Assembly (NCBI GenBank): GCA_015680685.1
Contig: MNCI01025135.1
Span: forward strand, 170,372-234,371
Length of the DNA stretch: 64,000 bases
Direction of reading: 5' to 3'
Origin: Gnetum montanum
Taxonomy: Eukaryota; Streptophyta; Gnetopsida; Gnetales; Gnetaceae
This document shows, piece after piece, positions 36,044-48,517 of the stretch (its first letter is position 1; the number at the start of each line of letters is the position of its first letter). The notes under the pieces are model-generated. The model was not told where the DNA came from, did not search any database, and saw nothing but the letters and a program-made list of their open reading frames with translations. Position numbers and translations under genes: made by a program.

Positions 36044-38515
36044 ATGTCTTCTTCTTCTTACAAGCATAAAGATGTCAAACCATCAGTTCCACAGGAGTGT
36101 AAAATGGTATATACTCATTCGAATGAGTATGTACTAGACTTCACCTTCATCCTACATCAGAATGAACAATTGCGATGGCGTGATATGCAAAGCAACATTG
36201 TCTTGCCCCCCGATCGATCTGTGCCTAGGATGCAATTTCAAACCTTTAAGAAGTTGGACATTGCTAATCTTCACAAAGAATACATTGTGAATGGTTATGA
36301 CACTCAAAATGACTATCCTACTGAAACACAATGTACGTGAGATTAACATCAGGAGAACCTTCATGAGGCTATGAAGGGGAAACATTTCACTAATCCCTTG
36401 TTCCTACTAGATCAAGATGACAATGAGGATCCTCCCTTTGAAGGTTCTCAACATGAAGATTCTCCACCCCCTATTATTGATGACGAGGGTGCGAACCTAA
36501 ACCTACAATCCACTATTCATAAAGTAGGTTCAGGAAAAAGTGATAGCCAAGGTAGAAACTTGGGCATCACAATAGTAAGGGATCTAAGAATGATGGCCAT
36601 AATAAGCAAAAAAGTAATGGCGATGATAGTCCACCTTCCTCTCCATCCTTTTCACTCAATTCCAAACATTCCTCTTCATTTGATGGTTCTCATAAAAGTT
36701 TTCATCGAAATAATTGCAATGAAGGTGACCAATGAGACAACAATGATCATGAAGGCCACCAAGAACGAAGGGGTGGCTAGAACCATCATCAATGTAGTGA
36801 TGATGATGAACCTTTATTAGTGACTCGAAATATGCTTAACATTGTAGAGGTAGTTAGAATTTCAACCAGGCATATCAAAGATAGTTGGATCAAGTGCTTA
36901 GAGATGAACAATATTGCAAGATTTGAGGGGGATACAACTCTGATCCATAGACACATCTATAAGCTTTCCATGACGCTTGTGCCTTACAAAACATAGAAAA
37001 TGAATGGTGGAAACTCAAACTCTTCCCTAGGACACTCATCAAAGAATTTGAAAGTTTGTACTACTCTTTGGAGTTGGAATTTATCCGTAGATGAAGTACC
37101 ATGTTAGAGCTATTTAATGAAAAAAATCAAACATACTCTAAAGTGTCTAATCTAAGAAGCCAAATCCAAGGCTAGAAATAGGGAACACATGAACCTTTGG
37201 ATGCCACCATGGGTAGATACTATTCACTCTTACATCGATGCCTTGGCCATGGTTATTCTCAGAGGGAACAACTTCGCCACATCATAGATGGGCTTAGAGC
37301 TAAAATTAGAAGAACTCTTGGGGTGTATGCCTAAGGAAGATTGTCTAAATTGAGAGTTCATTAGATCCAAAGGCTAATTAACTAGGTGGAAAAAGAAGAA
37401 GGTGAGCTATGAAAAATGGAAGGTGCAAAAGAGCATAATAGGGACCCTTCTATCAGGAAATGGGAGGTTCAATTTTGTGACAAGGAGGAGTCGCTACTCA
37501 ATAAAGTGGTGAACAGAAAAACCTTGCCCATCCAAAAGTCTATTTCGGATATTTTGGTAAAGGTTGATAAATTATGGGACTGTTTGGATGAGAAATTTCA
37601 AACTGCTCTAAAGATTGTTGAAAAATCCAAAGAGAAAAATAGTGATCATAACTGCAAGAGGCGAAAAGAAGCTGAATGTGCCTATTAAAGAGGTAAGGAT
37701 AAAGCTATTGCCATAGAGGAAGTTGTGGAATCCAACCTTGATAATGAAATTGATTGTGACATTTGTCAATATGAACATCCAAAGGTTTGTTTCCCTATAG
37801 TGTCACACTTACAAAAGTCTAGAATGTATGCATTAGATCCTCGACTAACACGTAGGCAAGCACATAGATGATTGCCTTATCCTCAAGGCAATCCAAGGTA
37901 GTTACATGAGCAACAACAAGCTTACTACCCAAGTGGAGCTCCTCCACAACCTTATGAACAATACCAACAGTGGTACCAACCATAATCATGGGGAATGACA
38001 TTGCCAAGGCAATGGTACCCTTATAGGCAACTAGATCCATACGGGTACTATGTCTAGCAACTTTTCTATCCAAGAATTTGTACAAGTAATACCTCATTTC
38101 AACATCACTATTACCCTCTAAAGTATTACCGAACACATTCACCATCTACTAGAGGGAAAAACCCATATCCATACCTTCCTCTACATTCGTCTGCACACAC
38201 AGCTCCACCTTCAACTGAGTTACCTCCTGCTCCATCCATGTAGGATGAGATTCCTCCACAACCACAACAATGAAATGTTATGAGGGTTGTACATTCACAA
38301 CCGGCTTTCCAACCAAGTGGTTTAGTAAATCGATCTAGAAAAAGACCCTTCTTCCAACCTAGCAATCCTCTTCAACCCTCACAATCTAGTCCAATCGATC
38401 ATCTTATATCTCCAATACCCTCATCCTCTATATCAAATACCTTTGAATGTTCTTCAAACCAAGTGCCATCTCGAATTCATAGTGTAATGCTAACTCATGA
38501 TGTTTTTGACTAGAT
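36044..38515 (+). pseudogene. B gag (decayed)
   Basis: Starts MSSSSYKHKDVKPSVPQE at 36044 and holds the N-terminal module NEYVLDFTFILHQNEQLRW shared with E1 and E4. An acidic/serine-rich linker (36371-36660) and the capsid-like part (36840-37400, WIKCLEMNN..) follow. A coiled basic segment at 37416-37688 (SDILVKVDKLWDCLDEKF) leads to a variant zinc knuckle at 37755-37790 (CDICQYEHPKVCFP, one residue shorter than in A). The Pro/Gln-rich tail ends near 38515. Frame changes at about 36540 and 37020 plus several stops. Confidence 0.78.
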
Positions 38516-40290
38516 CAAGGCTAACATTCTTCCCATGAATGATTTGATCCAATAAGTCCACTCATTTACCTATAGATCATTAGACCTGAGCCATGCAAAG
38601 CTCTTCTTAACTTTGGTTCCAAGTTAATCTCATCTCCCATGACATGTACAAGGCCTGGAACCTACAACCTCTCAAGAAGAGAAACATCTATCTAGTGTTT
38701 GTAGATTAGTCAATTACTGTCCCTCTAGGATTAGTAGAGGACATTATGACCATAGTTTGTGGGTGGTCCTATCCTGCTAATTTTTTGGTGATCAAGGTTG
38801 AAAACTGCAAAAGTAACTTTCCTATCATTATGGAAAGAGCTTGGTTAAGCACAATCAATGCACATATTGGCATAAGGGACCTCTCTTTGGAAATATCCAA
38901 AGAAAATGAATTGGACAAGATAGAGAAGAAGCGTATTTCATGCATCACATACATCGATAACAGGTGTAATTGCATGTAAAATATTTGGTCCATCAAAAGT
39001 ACATACATTAAAGCATTCAATCAGTGTGCACAAGAAATTAATATTCAAAGGTGTCTATAAACAACAGCCAAAAAATAGGTGGGCACCCATAAGTTGATAG
39101 CTAACTCAGATAGCAACACATTATGCATCAAACTAACTGAGAGCCTAAGATGTGCTTATGTTGAAGGCATGGATAAAATTAAACAAGTGCATTCCCAATT
39201 CTCTAACGAAGATGATGATACCTATTGAGGAGAGATGAAAATCCTTGATAACTTCAAGCAAGAACCTCTAGAGCTAAAAACTTTATAGGACAGTATGGAA
39301 TATGCATTTTTAAACAATGGTAAGCTGGTCATAATTAATGCCAACCTTACTCCTAAACAAAAAGAAAAGTTGTTAAATGTGGTTAACAAATGGCCAACAA
39401 CCTTTGCTTCATCATATCCTAAGCTAAAAAGAATCGATCCAGGGATATGCCAACATTGCATTTACATTGACCTGACCATGAAGCCTAGAAGGCAACCATA
39501 GAGGCAACTAAACCCCAAATTGAAGTAGATCGTCAAAGAGGAAATTCAACAACTCCTCAAGGTGAGGTTCATCTATTCCATCATGAATAGTGGATGGGTT
39601 ATCCCACTAATAATTGTGCTGAAGAAGGGTGGTAGATGGTGGGTCTGCATCAAATTTAGGTTGTTGAATATGGCAACATTTAAAGATCATTTTTCATTGC
39701 CATTTGTGGATCAAGTGTTGGATACCATATCTAGGAATTGTTATTATAGCTTCTTGGATGGTTATAGTGGCTATAACCAAATCCAAATTATGCCAAAAGA
39801 TCAAGCCAAGACAACATTCATGAATCCTTGGAGGAATTTTGCATATTGTAAGATGTCATTCGATCTATGCAATGCCCTTGCAACATTTCAATGCTTGATC
39901 CTTAGTATTTTCCAACAATAGATTGGTAGTGGTGTGGAAGTCTTCATTGATGGCTTTTCCACCTATGGAGCTACATTTGAGCAAGCCTTGGACCACCTTG
40001 AGTAACTATTGAAGAGATGTGTTGAAACAAACTTATGGCTCAACTAGCAAAAGAGCCATCTCATGGTCTAAGAAGGCGTTATGCTAGGGCACTGAATTTC
40101 ACAAAAAGGGATTGAGGTAGATCCAAAAAAGATAAGGATCATCCAAGGAATAACATGCCAACCAAAGATAGTTAAATATTTTTGGTCCTTCCTTGGACAC
40201 ATTTGCTACTATCGATGATTCATAGAGAATTAACTCTAAGATCGCAAAACCATTGGTAGAACTTACAAAGAAAGATGCACCTTTCATCTA
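38516..40290 (+). pseudogene. B protease and reverse transcriptase (decayed)
   Basis: The protease core (38746-38979: IIMERAWLSTINAHIGIRDL) follows a site reading LLNFGS near 38610, where E1 has LLDSGS, so the catalytic Asp is gone. The linker 39295-39480 leads into RT, with the words RFIYSIMNSGWVIPLIIVLK, LLNMATFKDHFSLPFVDQVL and DGYSGYNQIQI. The active-site motif reads VFIDGF instead of a DD pair. Stops occur mainly at expected Gln/Trp positions. Confidence 0.85.
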
Positions 40291-43110
40291 GACTAAGGAA
40301 TGTGAATGTGCATTCCAACAGTTAAAAGAGAAACTTTTAGAAACACTAATCCTACGAGCACTAGACTAGTCTAAACCCTTTCACATCATGAAGAATGCAT
40401 ATAACTATGCCTTGGGAGCAATGCTCACATTGATGGATGGTAAGAAATGACCATACTACATCCATTGCGGAAGTTGAAACATTGAGGGAGAATAGTTAAA
40501 TTACACCACCACGAAGAAAGAACTAATGACAATGGTGTATGCTCTTGAAAAGTTCAAGAACTATGTGCTTGGTTCAAAGTATTTGTGCACATGAACCATT
40601 GCTTTCTCATGAACAAGCCAACAGTGAGCCCTCATGTCATACAGTGGCTCATGATCTTATAGGAATTCAATCGCATGATGGTAGATCAAAAAGGGATTGA
40701 GAATGTGACCACTGACCACCTCTCTCACTTAAGATGGGATAATAAAGAGGAGGAGAGCCTAATATCTAACCAGTTTCTAGATGAACTCCTCTTTATAGGA
40801 GCAATAAGTGAACAAACGCTAGCAAAAACAACATGGTATAATGGTATCCTTACTTATCTTCTCACTCAAGAGATGCCATAGGATCTTGACTTTTGAAAGA
40901 GGCAATAATTTCTTCATCAAGCTAAATACTTTATGGAAATCAATGGACACCTCTACAAGGTGTGTGTAGATGGCCTAATTTGTTGGTGTGTTCCTAAAAA
41001 ATATTAACTATGCCTTCTCTAAGATGCTCATGAAGGGCCTTGCGAAGGCCACTATGTAGGGAGATGCACAACCATAAAAATCTTGATGGTAGAATACTAT
41101 TAGCCTACAACCTTTAGGGATGTCCACTAGTTCATCAAGTCTTGTGAATGTTTTCAACAAGATGGAGGCATGACTACTTGCATGAAATATCCTCAATAGT
41201 GGATTCAACCATTGGAAACTTTTGACATATGGGGCGTGAACTTCATGAGTCCCATCACACCCATGTCTAATGGAAAGGCATATATTATCATAGCAATTGA
41301 TGAATCATGGTCTATCAGGTCCTGTTATCAAACCCTTGTTATCGGAACCCTAATACAAGACACGAGGTCTAACTCATGTTATTGGACCCCCGATATCAAG
41401 GCTGCGTTAACTAGGCCACATATATGGGGCCCCGTATATGTGGTCGAGTCGAAGCGCCCCATCGACGCATCCACCCATGCGTCGATGCAGCTCCGTTTAT
41501 GCAAAGTCTATTTCTAGCCTATGAATAAGTGTGCTTCTACCACACTTAGGCATCTTTTTGAGTAGTTGTAGCGAAGCCCTTGCAGTTTGTTTCCATAGGA
41601 GTTAGACTATTTTCCCATGTGCGTGCCCGCAGTGTGATGCTTGTAATTGTACGAAACCTTTATTCGAGTGTGATGTACTTGGACATGCACATGATCGGCA
41701 ATAAAGATTGAGATTGCTTCATCATTGTAGCATTCACTTAGTTTTAATTATTTAATTTTTATTGTTATTTATTATTTTCTTAGTTAATATTTCTTTACCA
41801 TAATTTACTATTCTTTTTGTTAACTACGGAATGAGTACGACTTAATCATGAGCATTTATGTGTGACTACTTGGTAACCTAGTAGCGTACCTAGGATCTAC
41901 GCTTAGTAATCCCAGTAGTAGTTGTGCACGAGGTCCAAGATGTGTACAGATGAGTAAGGAACGGATGCTCATCACACTTAGGCTAGCTTAGACTTCATTT
42001 CCTATTGCTTATTAGTTTAATCAAGATTATTTTCCATTGTCTCTAGGAGTAACACTAGTTTAGGATCACATCATATGCCTCACTCTGAACTAAACCATAT
42101 GTGACAAAAAAAAATACTAGTCTAAGTGGGAAGACAGTGAACTGTGATCAACGTGTAGCTATCTAAATACCACAACTAGCCTATCCACGGAGTTTGACCA
42201 GATCATGTGTGAATGCTCGTATTCGTATGGTTGAGTGTAGGGGTACCTTGCCACTCATCAGCAGTCGACTACTACATAAAATGGGTAGAAGTAGTAGCCG
42301 TTTTCGATTGTACATCATCCACTACTACTAGATTTATACAACAAAATATTGTAAATAGGTTTTGGGTGCCACATTCACTAATTCTTAATCATGTAACTCA
42401 TTTCATAGATGCCACTTTTAGAAAGTTAATGCAACACTTGGGGATTGAACATAAATTAACAACACCCTATCACCCCTAAGCCAACAGTTAAGCAAAGGTA
42501 ACCAACTGGGAGATCACAAGAATACTAACATGGACCATTAGCAAATATAGGAAATATTGGAGTACAAAACTTAACGATGTCCTCTGGGCTTATCATTCAA
42601 CATGGAAACTTCCTATTGGCTACTCTCCCTATGAGTTGGTGTATGGAAAGCTTCCAATGCTCCTAATTCAATCCAAGCTTTGTACACTCTCAACAACCTA
42701 TGATCTAAATCTTGATCTAAGTCTAGTACAAAAAGAAAGATTGATTAACCTAAACATGCTAGATGGAAATAGATTAGTGGCCCTATTTTTGAATGAGGTG
42801 CACAAGGCATTAAGCAACTAATGTCATGACCTAAGAATATGAAAGGTAAAAATTCAACCATGAGATAAGATCCTCTATTGGAACTCCACACATGTACCCC
42901 AAAAGAAAACATTTTAAACATTGTAGAAGGGACCTTATATAATTTGATCAGACTTTTCCCTTTGGGGCCATGTTGATCTACAAGACTAAAAGCTCAAATA
43001 AAAAGTAGTTGGCCAATATCTAATAAGTAAAACCTTTCCTTGAACCAAGACAGGCTAGTGTAACTGCCGCCTCAATGGATAGACAACCACATTCCATTTT
43101 TTGGATCTCC
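40291..43110 (+). pseudogene. B RNase H and integrase, interrupted by solo LTR C
   Basis: RNase H is at about 40380-40670 (NYALGAML, YIHC, MTMVYALEKFKNYVLG). Integrase: zinc region 40920-41200 (HLYKVC, HEGPCEGHY, SCECFQ). The core begins FDIWGVNFMSPITPMSNGK, where the first catalytic Asp is replaced by Asn. It is cut after AYIIIAI by the LTR at 41298-42260 and resumes YYIKWVEVVAVFDCTSSTT, HKLTTPYHP, YELVYGKLPM. The C-terminal domain runs about 42925-43110. One copy of the 5-bp target restores the frame across the insertion. Confidence 0.87.
41298..42260 (+). repeat. Solo LTR C in B integrase
   Basis: 963 bp, TGATGAATCATGG...GCCACTCATCA, flanked by GCAAT (41293-41297) and GCAGT (42261-42265), one transition apart. 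U3 holds CATCGACGCATCCACC/CATGCGTCGATGC inverted words. R/U5 has TTATTCGAGTGTGATG and GGCAATAAAGATTGAG (poly-A signal) as in A, and the terminal family box. Same strand as B. Confidence 0.9.
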
Positions 43111-44726
43111 TCCTTCCAACTCAGTTGTGGGGGGATGACCATTCATGCTAAAACTCCATATAAATTCTCAGTTTTTCTACTTTTTGTTTTCCACATTTTT
43201 GATTTTACAAATTTTTGAGTTTTGATTTTCAATTTTTTTTTCTTTTCCGCCATTGTTAGTACTTTTGGGCCTTAATTATTTTACACTTTTTATATTTTTT
43301 ACTTTGTTTTATATTGTTCAAGTGTGATATTTCCTCATTTTTGCTAATAAAATTGCTTTATTACCATAAGACACAATGTCGCTATTACTGTTTACTAATG
43401 ATGGTTTGTGCTTAATGTTGTGATTGTCAATGTCTAGTTTCTATTTTTGAATTTTGATGTTTGATGAATTTGACATGGTTTATTTTTCATGGAATAGGCA
43501 GCGAGTCCATGTCATCCACCCATCCAATAAACTCTATGATTTTCCTTGTTCTGGGAATTTGAGATCCCTTCCATTAAAAAACATTTTAATCAATTGGTGA
43601 CCTTGGTAGTTCTAGAATTAGGAAGGAATCAAAGGTTTGTAAAGGGTGTGACTTCAAGGGGACTCGTTACTCTCTGTACTCTTCTACTTACTTAAGTTCC
43701 TAAGTGTTTTTCATGGACTTCTTACCATTCCATTCCAACCACTAATAGAAAGTCAAATAAAGTCTTTGCATAGTGTGGTTCCCATCTAAAAATTCAAAAA
43801 AAAATGATGAGAATTCAAGGCACACCCCTTGGATATAATAAACAAATAAGTCCTTGCATAGTGTGTTTCCTATTTCAAAAGAAAAATAATAAGAATTCAA
43901 AGTACATCCCTTGAATAAATGAATAGGCTACAAGCATTGGTTATGAGACTAGAAAGACATGCACCTATGCCTAAAGTTCATCTCTAACTAAGGCCCTCTC
44001 TCACTTCCTACTTCTCTCTTTTCTTCTCCTTATGAAATAGTGGTTGTCTTATGGAAGCACTCTCGTGTCTCGTGTGGGTGAATTGATCTTAGAGTGGCGA
44101 TACGAAGTCACTAAAAGTGGTTGGTTTTGGTTTGGATTTAGGATGGATCTTCTCAGGTCATTTTAAACACAAATTTCACAAGGAACTTCTTATGACCTTA
44201 ATTTGAAACTCCATTCCACCTTCTATATCATCCATCCATGCTACCATAACTCACCTTGCTGTCGGGTTCTTTGTTATGCTCTATGTCTTGGTTTGATGTG
44301 TTTGAATTTTTGGATAGATTCTTTTTGGTTGGTCCTTAATTTTTCATGATCATTAAATTGACTATGGGACCCATGGACTCCTTAGTTGAGGTTATGCAAG
44401 GGTAACAAGGGCATGATCCTACTATGGGGAGGACCCATTTACATAGCTCTTGGTTTGGTTAGTTAAGGTCCCTTACCTTCGACATTGTCACAATCCCATC
44501 TTTCACATATTCCATTGAGTATTCCACTTAGTGCTTCTTAACCTTATATTTCATTCATTCCCTGAATCAATTTTTCTCTATTTTTTTCCAAATTTATGAG
44601 CTCTAATAGCCTCTTCTCATGTTTTCATATTATTCTTAGCCTTTTGAGTTTTGATTTGATCCCAATTTCATTAGAAAAATTCTTGTATTTTGTAAGTTTA
44701 ACCAAAGTCAATGGTCATCTACAATG
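43111..44726 (+). other. B post-pol non-coding region
   Basis: No coding. T-rich 43150-43330. The ~85-95 bp tandem repeat (CAAGGCACACCCCTTGGATA, TCCTTGCATAGTGTG) occurs at 43745-43925, and 44000-44450 is the part shared with E1 1-700 (GGACCCATGGACTC). It separates pol from the internal promoter-like block. Confidence 0.6.
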
Positions 44727-44827
44727 GTCAACAACTGTGTTGACAAGACCTCATCGATGCAATTGACTACATTAATGAGGCCCCGTCGACAAGGCCTCGT
44801 TGATGCAATGCATAAACCCTATATATA
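44727..44827 (+). promoter_or_regulatory. Internal U3-like repeat array and TATA box before ORF3 of B
   Basis: 44727-44812 contains GTTGACAAGACCTCATCGATG, then an ATTAATGAGGCC-like word and GTCGACAAGGCCTCGTTGATG. These are the same words as the U3 of the B LTR (34990-35090: CGACAAGGCCTCATCAACG, GGCCTCATCGATGC). A TATATATA box follows at 44820-44827, about 460 bp before the start of ORF3. The array plus TATA arrangement mirrors the LTR promoter, which suggests a second transcription start for ORF3. No transcript evidence. Confidence 0.6.
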
Positions 44828-44972
44828 CTATCGTGCACTTAGGAATTTTTAACATTTGCCTCATAACACGCGTGGAGTTTTGCAATTTTTTAGAGCCCAA
44901 AACCTTCTAGAGCCCTTAACTTCCCAATTGTTTGTCCAATCACTCTGTTCTTCAACATTTCACTTACCAAAG

Positions 44973-45282
44973 GTAAGCTCTTTATCATGGGGGTTGCAAA
45001 CCTTAAGGTTTTCGATCAAAAATTGATGAAAATTTTTCTAACTCCCCCAAAGGGTTAATAACCTTAACAATATATAAACATCAATTTTTTCAAAAGTTAA
45101 CCCTTTCAACAACCTCTAGGATGAATTATTACTAAAAACATATAAATCAAATAATAATCAAAATAATCAAATCAACCATAATTACAACTTAGCCAAGTGT
45201 AACTATCCTTAAGAGATAAAGGTATCCCAATTGCTTTAAGTTACACAATAACTGCTAATCCATGGTCTCATTGTGATTATAG
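44973..45282 (+). other. Candidate leader intron of ORF3 in B
   Basis: A strong donor CAAAG/GTAAGC at 44973 and an acceptor GTGATTATAG ending at 45282, directly before ATG (45283). The 310-bp interval is AT-rich with stops in all frames. Splicing here would place the ORF3 start at the exon edge. Inferred only. Confidence 0.45.
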
Positions 45283-47401
45283 ATGGTACCAAAACTAAAA
45301 TGCCTATAAGAAGGAGAACCCACTCAACCAAGGGAGAAGTAGCCTAGAGTTGGAAGGGGCCAACAAGAATGAGTCCAAGAACTGCTAGAGGCAACCCATG
45401 CAATGGGACCTCTTCATGAGGAGCTCGAAGTGGAATTTGTTCGACAGATTCCAGAAGAAGTATCCACAAAACAATCACAATGAGGAGAAATGTTTGGACC
45501 CACACCAAGGCTTGAAGTCACTTTGACTCAAGCCTTCCTTGACATTATTAGGTCCCAAGAAATCCAATGATTAGTTCTTTAGGAAATCAACTTCAGACTA
45601 TTCTTAGAAAAATCTCTAACAGATGTCAAGACTCAACTGCAAAATTGTCCCATGTGGTCAATCATTACATCCATTGGAGAGTGGTACATGGGAGAGACAT
45701 ATCTTTTTTAGAGTAATAAAAAGATAGGATCCACTATCAAGATCAAGGACATTCAAGTATCCTACTCAGCTAAAGCTATCGTGTAGGCACTCGGGTTGCC
45801 TAACATCGAGACTCAGTTGGTAGAACTATCAATGAAAGGTTATCTCAAGGCTAAGGAGGAGTGGACTTAGCAGTGCTATGGAGTTGACCGTAAGGAGTAT
45901 GGTGTCCTCACACTAGTGAAGTGAATCTATTTCAAAATTGCGGCCTATTACCTCAATCCAACAATGAGGCCAAGTAAGATGACCACTTTCTCTACCCAAG
46001 CATGTGATACTCTAAGCAGAAAATTTTCCATCAATCTTCATAATTGATCTACTTAAAGATCGAGAAGAATTTCAAGGAAAATGAGCGTGGAAGAAAAACC
46101 CTACCCTTTCCATGTCTCATCTAAGAACTTTGCAAAAGAGCAAGTATCATCCACTACTCCAATGATATAATCAGGCATGCTCCTTTGGCCTCATGGTTTG
46201 AGATCATGAAAGATAAGATGCCAATGATGACTTAAGAAGAGGAGTAGCCACCATCATTGCCCACTCAAGAAACAACACTAGAGGCCTATGTAACCATTGA
46301 GCACTTGCACAAAATCCAATAATAAATCTTAAGTGAATAAGAGCAATGTGTAGGAATGTGTGGTGTGAATCCATCTATATACTAGCTAGCAATGAGTCAA
46401 CTTAATGAGGTGGGTTGAATAGTCATCAAAATGGAGAGGGTGGACCAATTTTCTCTAGCCAATGAACATAGTTTCCTATGACGTTGGATCGTAATGCTCG
46501 AGAGGTGACAGTGTCTTTATATGAACATCATCTATTCCCAGAAATCTCTGGGAATGTCGCCACCTTCTCGGTGCATTTGAAGGAAGGCGAAGGGGCAACT
46601 ATCCTAGTGATGCAGTACCAAGGATAAGAAATAGTAGCTAAAGTTGTTGTTGATTATGTTGCTGAAGCCCTAAATGCACTGCGGAATTTGTACTAGATGT
46701 ATCTGCACTTTGAGATGTGCAGACATCCACAATCATAATTAGTAAGAAGTTGAACATAGCCCAACATGAAGAATTGCTAGATCGATTGGTGGGGACCAAG
46801 GAATTGATTTCAGACATCTTTGATTTTCTAGAAAACATCACCATAACCCAGTCGGAGCTATTGGATGCAAGGGGGAAGTGCATCATTTTGGAGGGGCAAC
46901 TTGAAACGGCTCAAGAACAAAATCAATGTTTGGCCATAGAGGTTGCTAAACTACGTGCCTGCCTTACTAATCTTGTAATCCTCAGCCCAGCAGTAATAAA
47001 AGATGAAGCTTTCCTATATCTTCAAGAATGATTTAAGAAGGCTAAGGAGGAGGTAGTAACAGCTATTTTTAACTAGTCCATAGAAGAAATAAAAGCATAT
47101 TCAATCCAAAAGGACTTGGCTCAGATGCACCAGGAGAAAAATGCTTTGACCACACATAATTATCATTTGCACAATGTTGATGCCCTGAAGGAACAAATGC
47201 AAGAATATATTCATCAATAATAGGAGAAACTTGCCAAGGTGAACACTGAATTGAGGAGATTGGCCATAGAGAATCAAAATTTATTAATGGAGGAAGTTCA
47301 TGCCTTGTGCCAAAAGTTTACCATCAAGATCGCCACCTAAAAGAATGAGGCTCTTAAGTTTGAAAAAGTAAAGAATCACTAGAATGACCAGGTTGGCCTG
47401 T
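45283..47401 (+). pseudogene. B ORF3, first part: globular domain plus coiled coil
   Basis: One reading frame can be followed from ATG 45283 (MVPKLKC) to 47401, with stops mostly at positions where C-to-T or G-to-A change explains them. The N-terminal half has a compact domain (AFLDIIRSQEI, GSTIKIKDIQVSYSAKAIV, ALGLPNIETQLVELSMKGYL, KIAAYYLNPTMRPSKMTTFS) that reminds me of the putative plant transposon protein domain of Athila-type third ORFs. That is recall, not a search. From about 46560 it becomes a long heptad-rich coiled coil (EGEGATILVMQYQG, LLDRLVGTKELISDIFDFLE, RRLAIENQNLLMEEVHALC), homologous to 52907-54100. It is interrupted by element A after DQVGL and resumes at 55579. Confidence 0.7.
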
Positions 47402-48373
47402 TGATGGGTCGCGATATCGCATAGGCTACGATATCACGTACGTGATATCGCATGTTCCCTACGATATCGCATACATGATATCACAGTCCACCGCAATGTC
47501 TATAAATAAGAAGTGGCCCTCCCTTGTTGATCATCCCAGAATTAGATTGTAGTGAGACACTAGCAGTTTGATCTCTCCAGAGTTAGATTTTTTCCCGTGT
47601 CTGCCCACAGTGTGGCGAATGTAATTGTATGGTGTCTTTATTCGAGTGTGAATTACTTGGACACGCACATGACCAGCAATGAATATCGAGATTACTTCAT
47701 CATTGCAGCATCACTTTGTTTGTTTATTTATTTAATGTTATTTTTTTGCTTTCGTAGCACAGAATGAGTACGACTTGATTATGAGCATCTACCGATGTGT
47801 ACGGCTAGTCAAGGAATCGGCTGCTCATCGCAATGAGTTTCTCTCTCACCCTTAAACTCCTAGAATGCGGAACGAGTATGACTTGATTATGAGCATTTAA
47901 GTGTGACTGCTTGGTATCCCAGTGGCATACCTAGAATCTACGCTTGGTAACCCAGTGGCATATTTGGGATCTGCGCTTGGTAATCCTAGTGGCGTACCTA
48001 GGATCTATGCTTGGTAATCCCAGTGGTAGTCATGCATGAGGTCCAAGATGTGTACGGTTGATCAAGGAATCAGCTGCTTGTCGCACTTAGGCTAGATTAG
48101 ATTCTCTTACCCTTTCCCTCCTAGCTTAGCTTAGTTAATATTATTTCCATTGTCGTAGGAGTAGCATTAGATTAGGAACATATCATACACCTCACTCTGG
48201 ACTAAACCATACGTGAAAAATATAAATACTAGTCCAGGTGGGAAGATAGCGAACTGCAACCTAAGGTTAACGATCTAGGTGCCACAACTAGTCCATCTGC
48301 GGAGTTCGACCAGATCGTGCATGAGAACGCTCGTATTCGTATGGTTGAGTGTAGGGGTACCTGCTGCTCATCA
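47402..48373 (+). repeat. A 5' LTR
   Basis: U3 is an array of ACGATATCGCA/TGATATCACG palindromes (47412-47490), then TATAAATA at 47501-47508. R/U5 has the TTATTCGAGTGTG..CAGCAAT block and four ~33-bp repeats (starts 47909, 47942, 47975, 48009) of a unit GCTTGGTAATCCCAGTGGCG... The terminal family box runs to CATCA. Confidence 0.93.
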
Positions 48374-48397
48374 TTGGTGTCGTTGCCAGGGATGGTG
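48374..48397 (+). promoter_or_regulatory. A primer-binding site, tRNA-Asp type
   Basis: TTGGTGTCGTTGCCAGGGATGG directly after CATCA. It differs from the tRNA-Asp complement TGGCGCCGTTGCCGGGGA at three positions, all transitions. Confidence 0.88.
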
Positions 48398-48517
48398 CTA
48401 GTTATCTAGATTAGTTAGATCATACAAGGTTGCTGTATAAGAACTTAACGATATATCTCTTAGAAATAAGAATAATTATTAAAATTCATGCCTAAATTCA
48501 CACACAACTTCATAACA

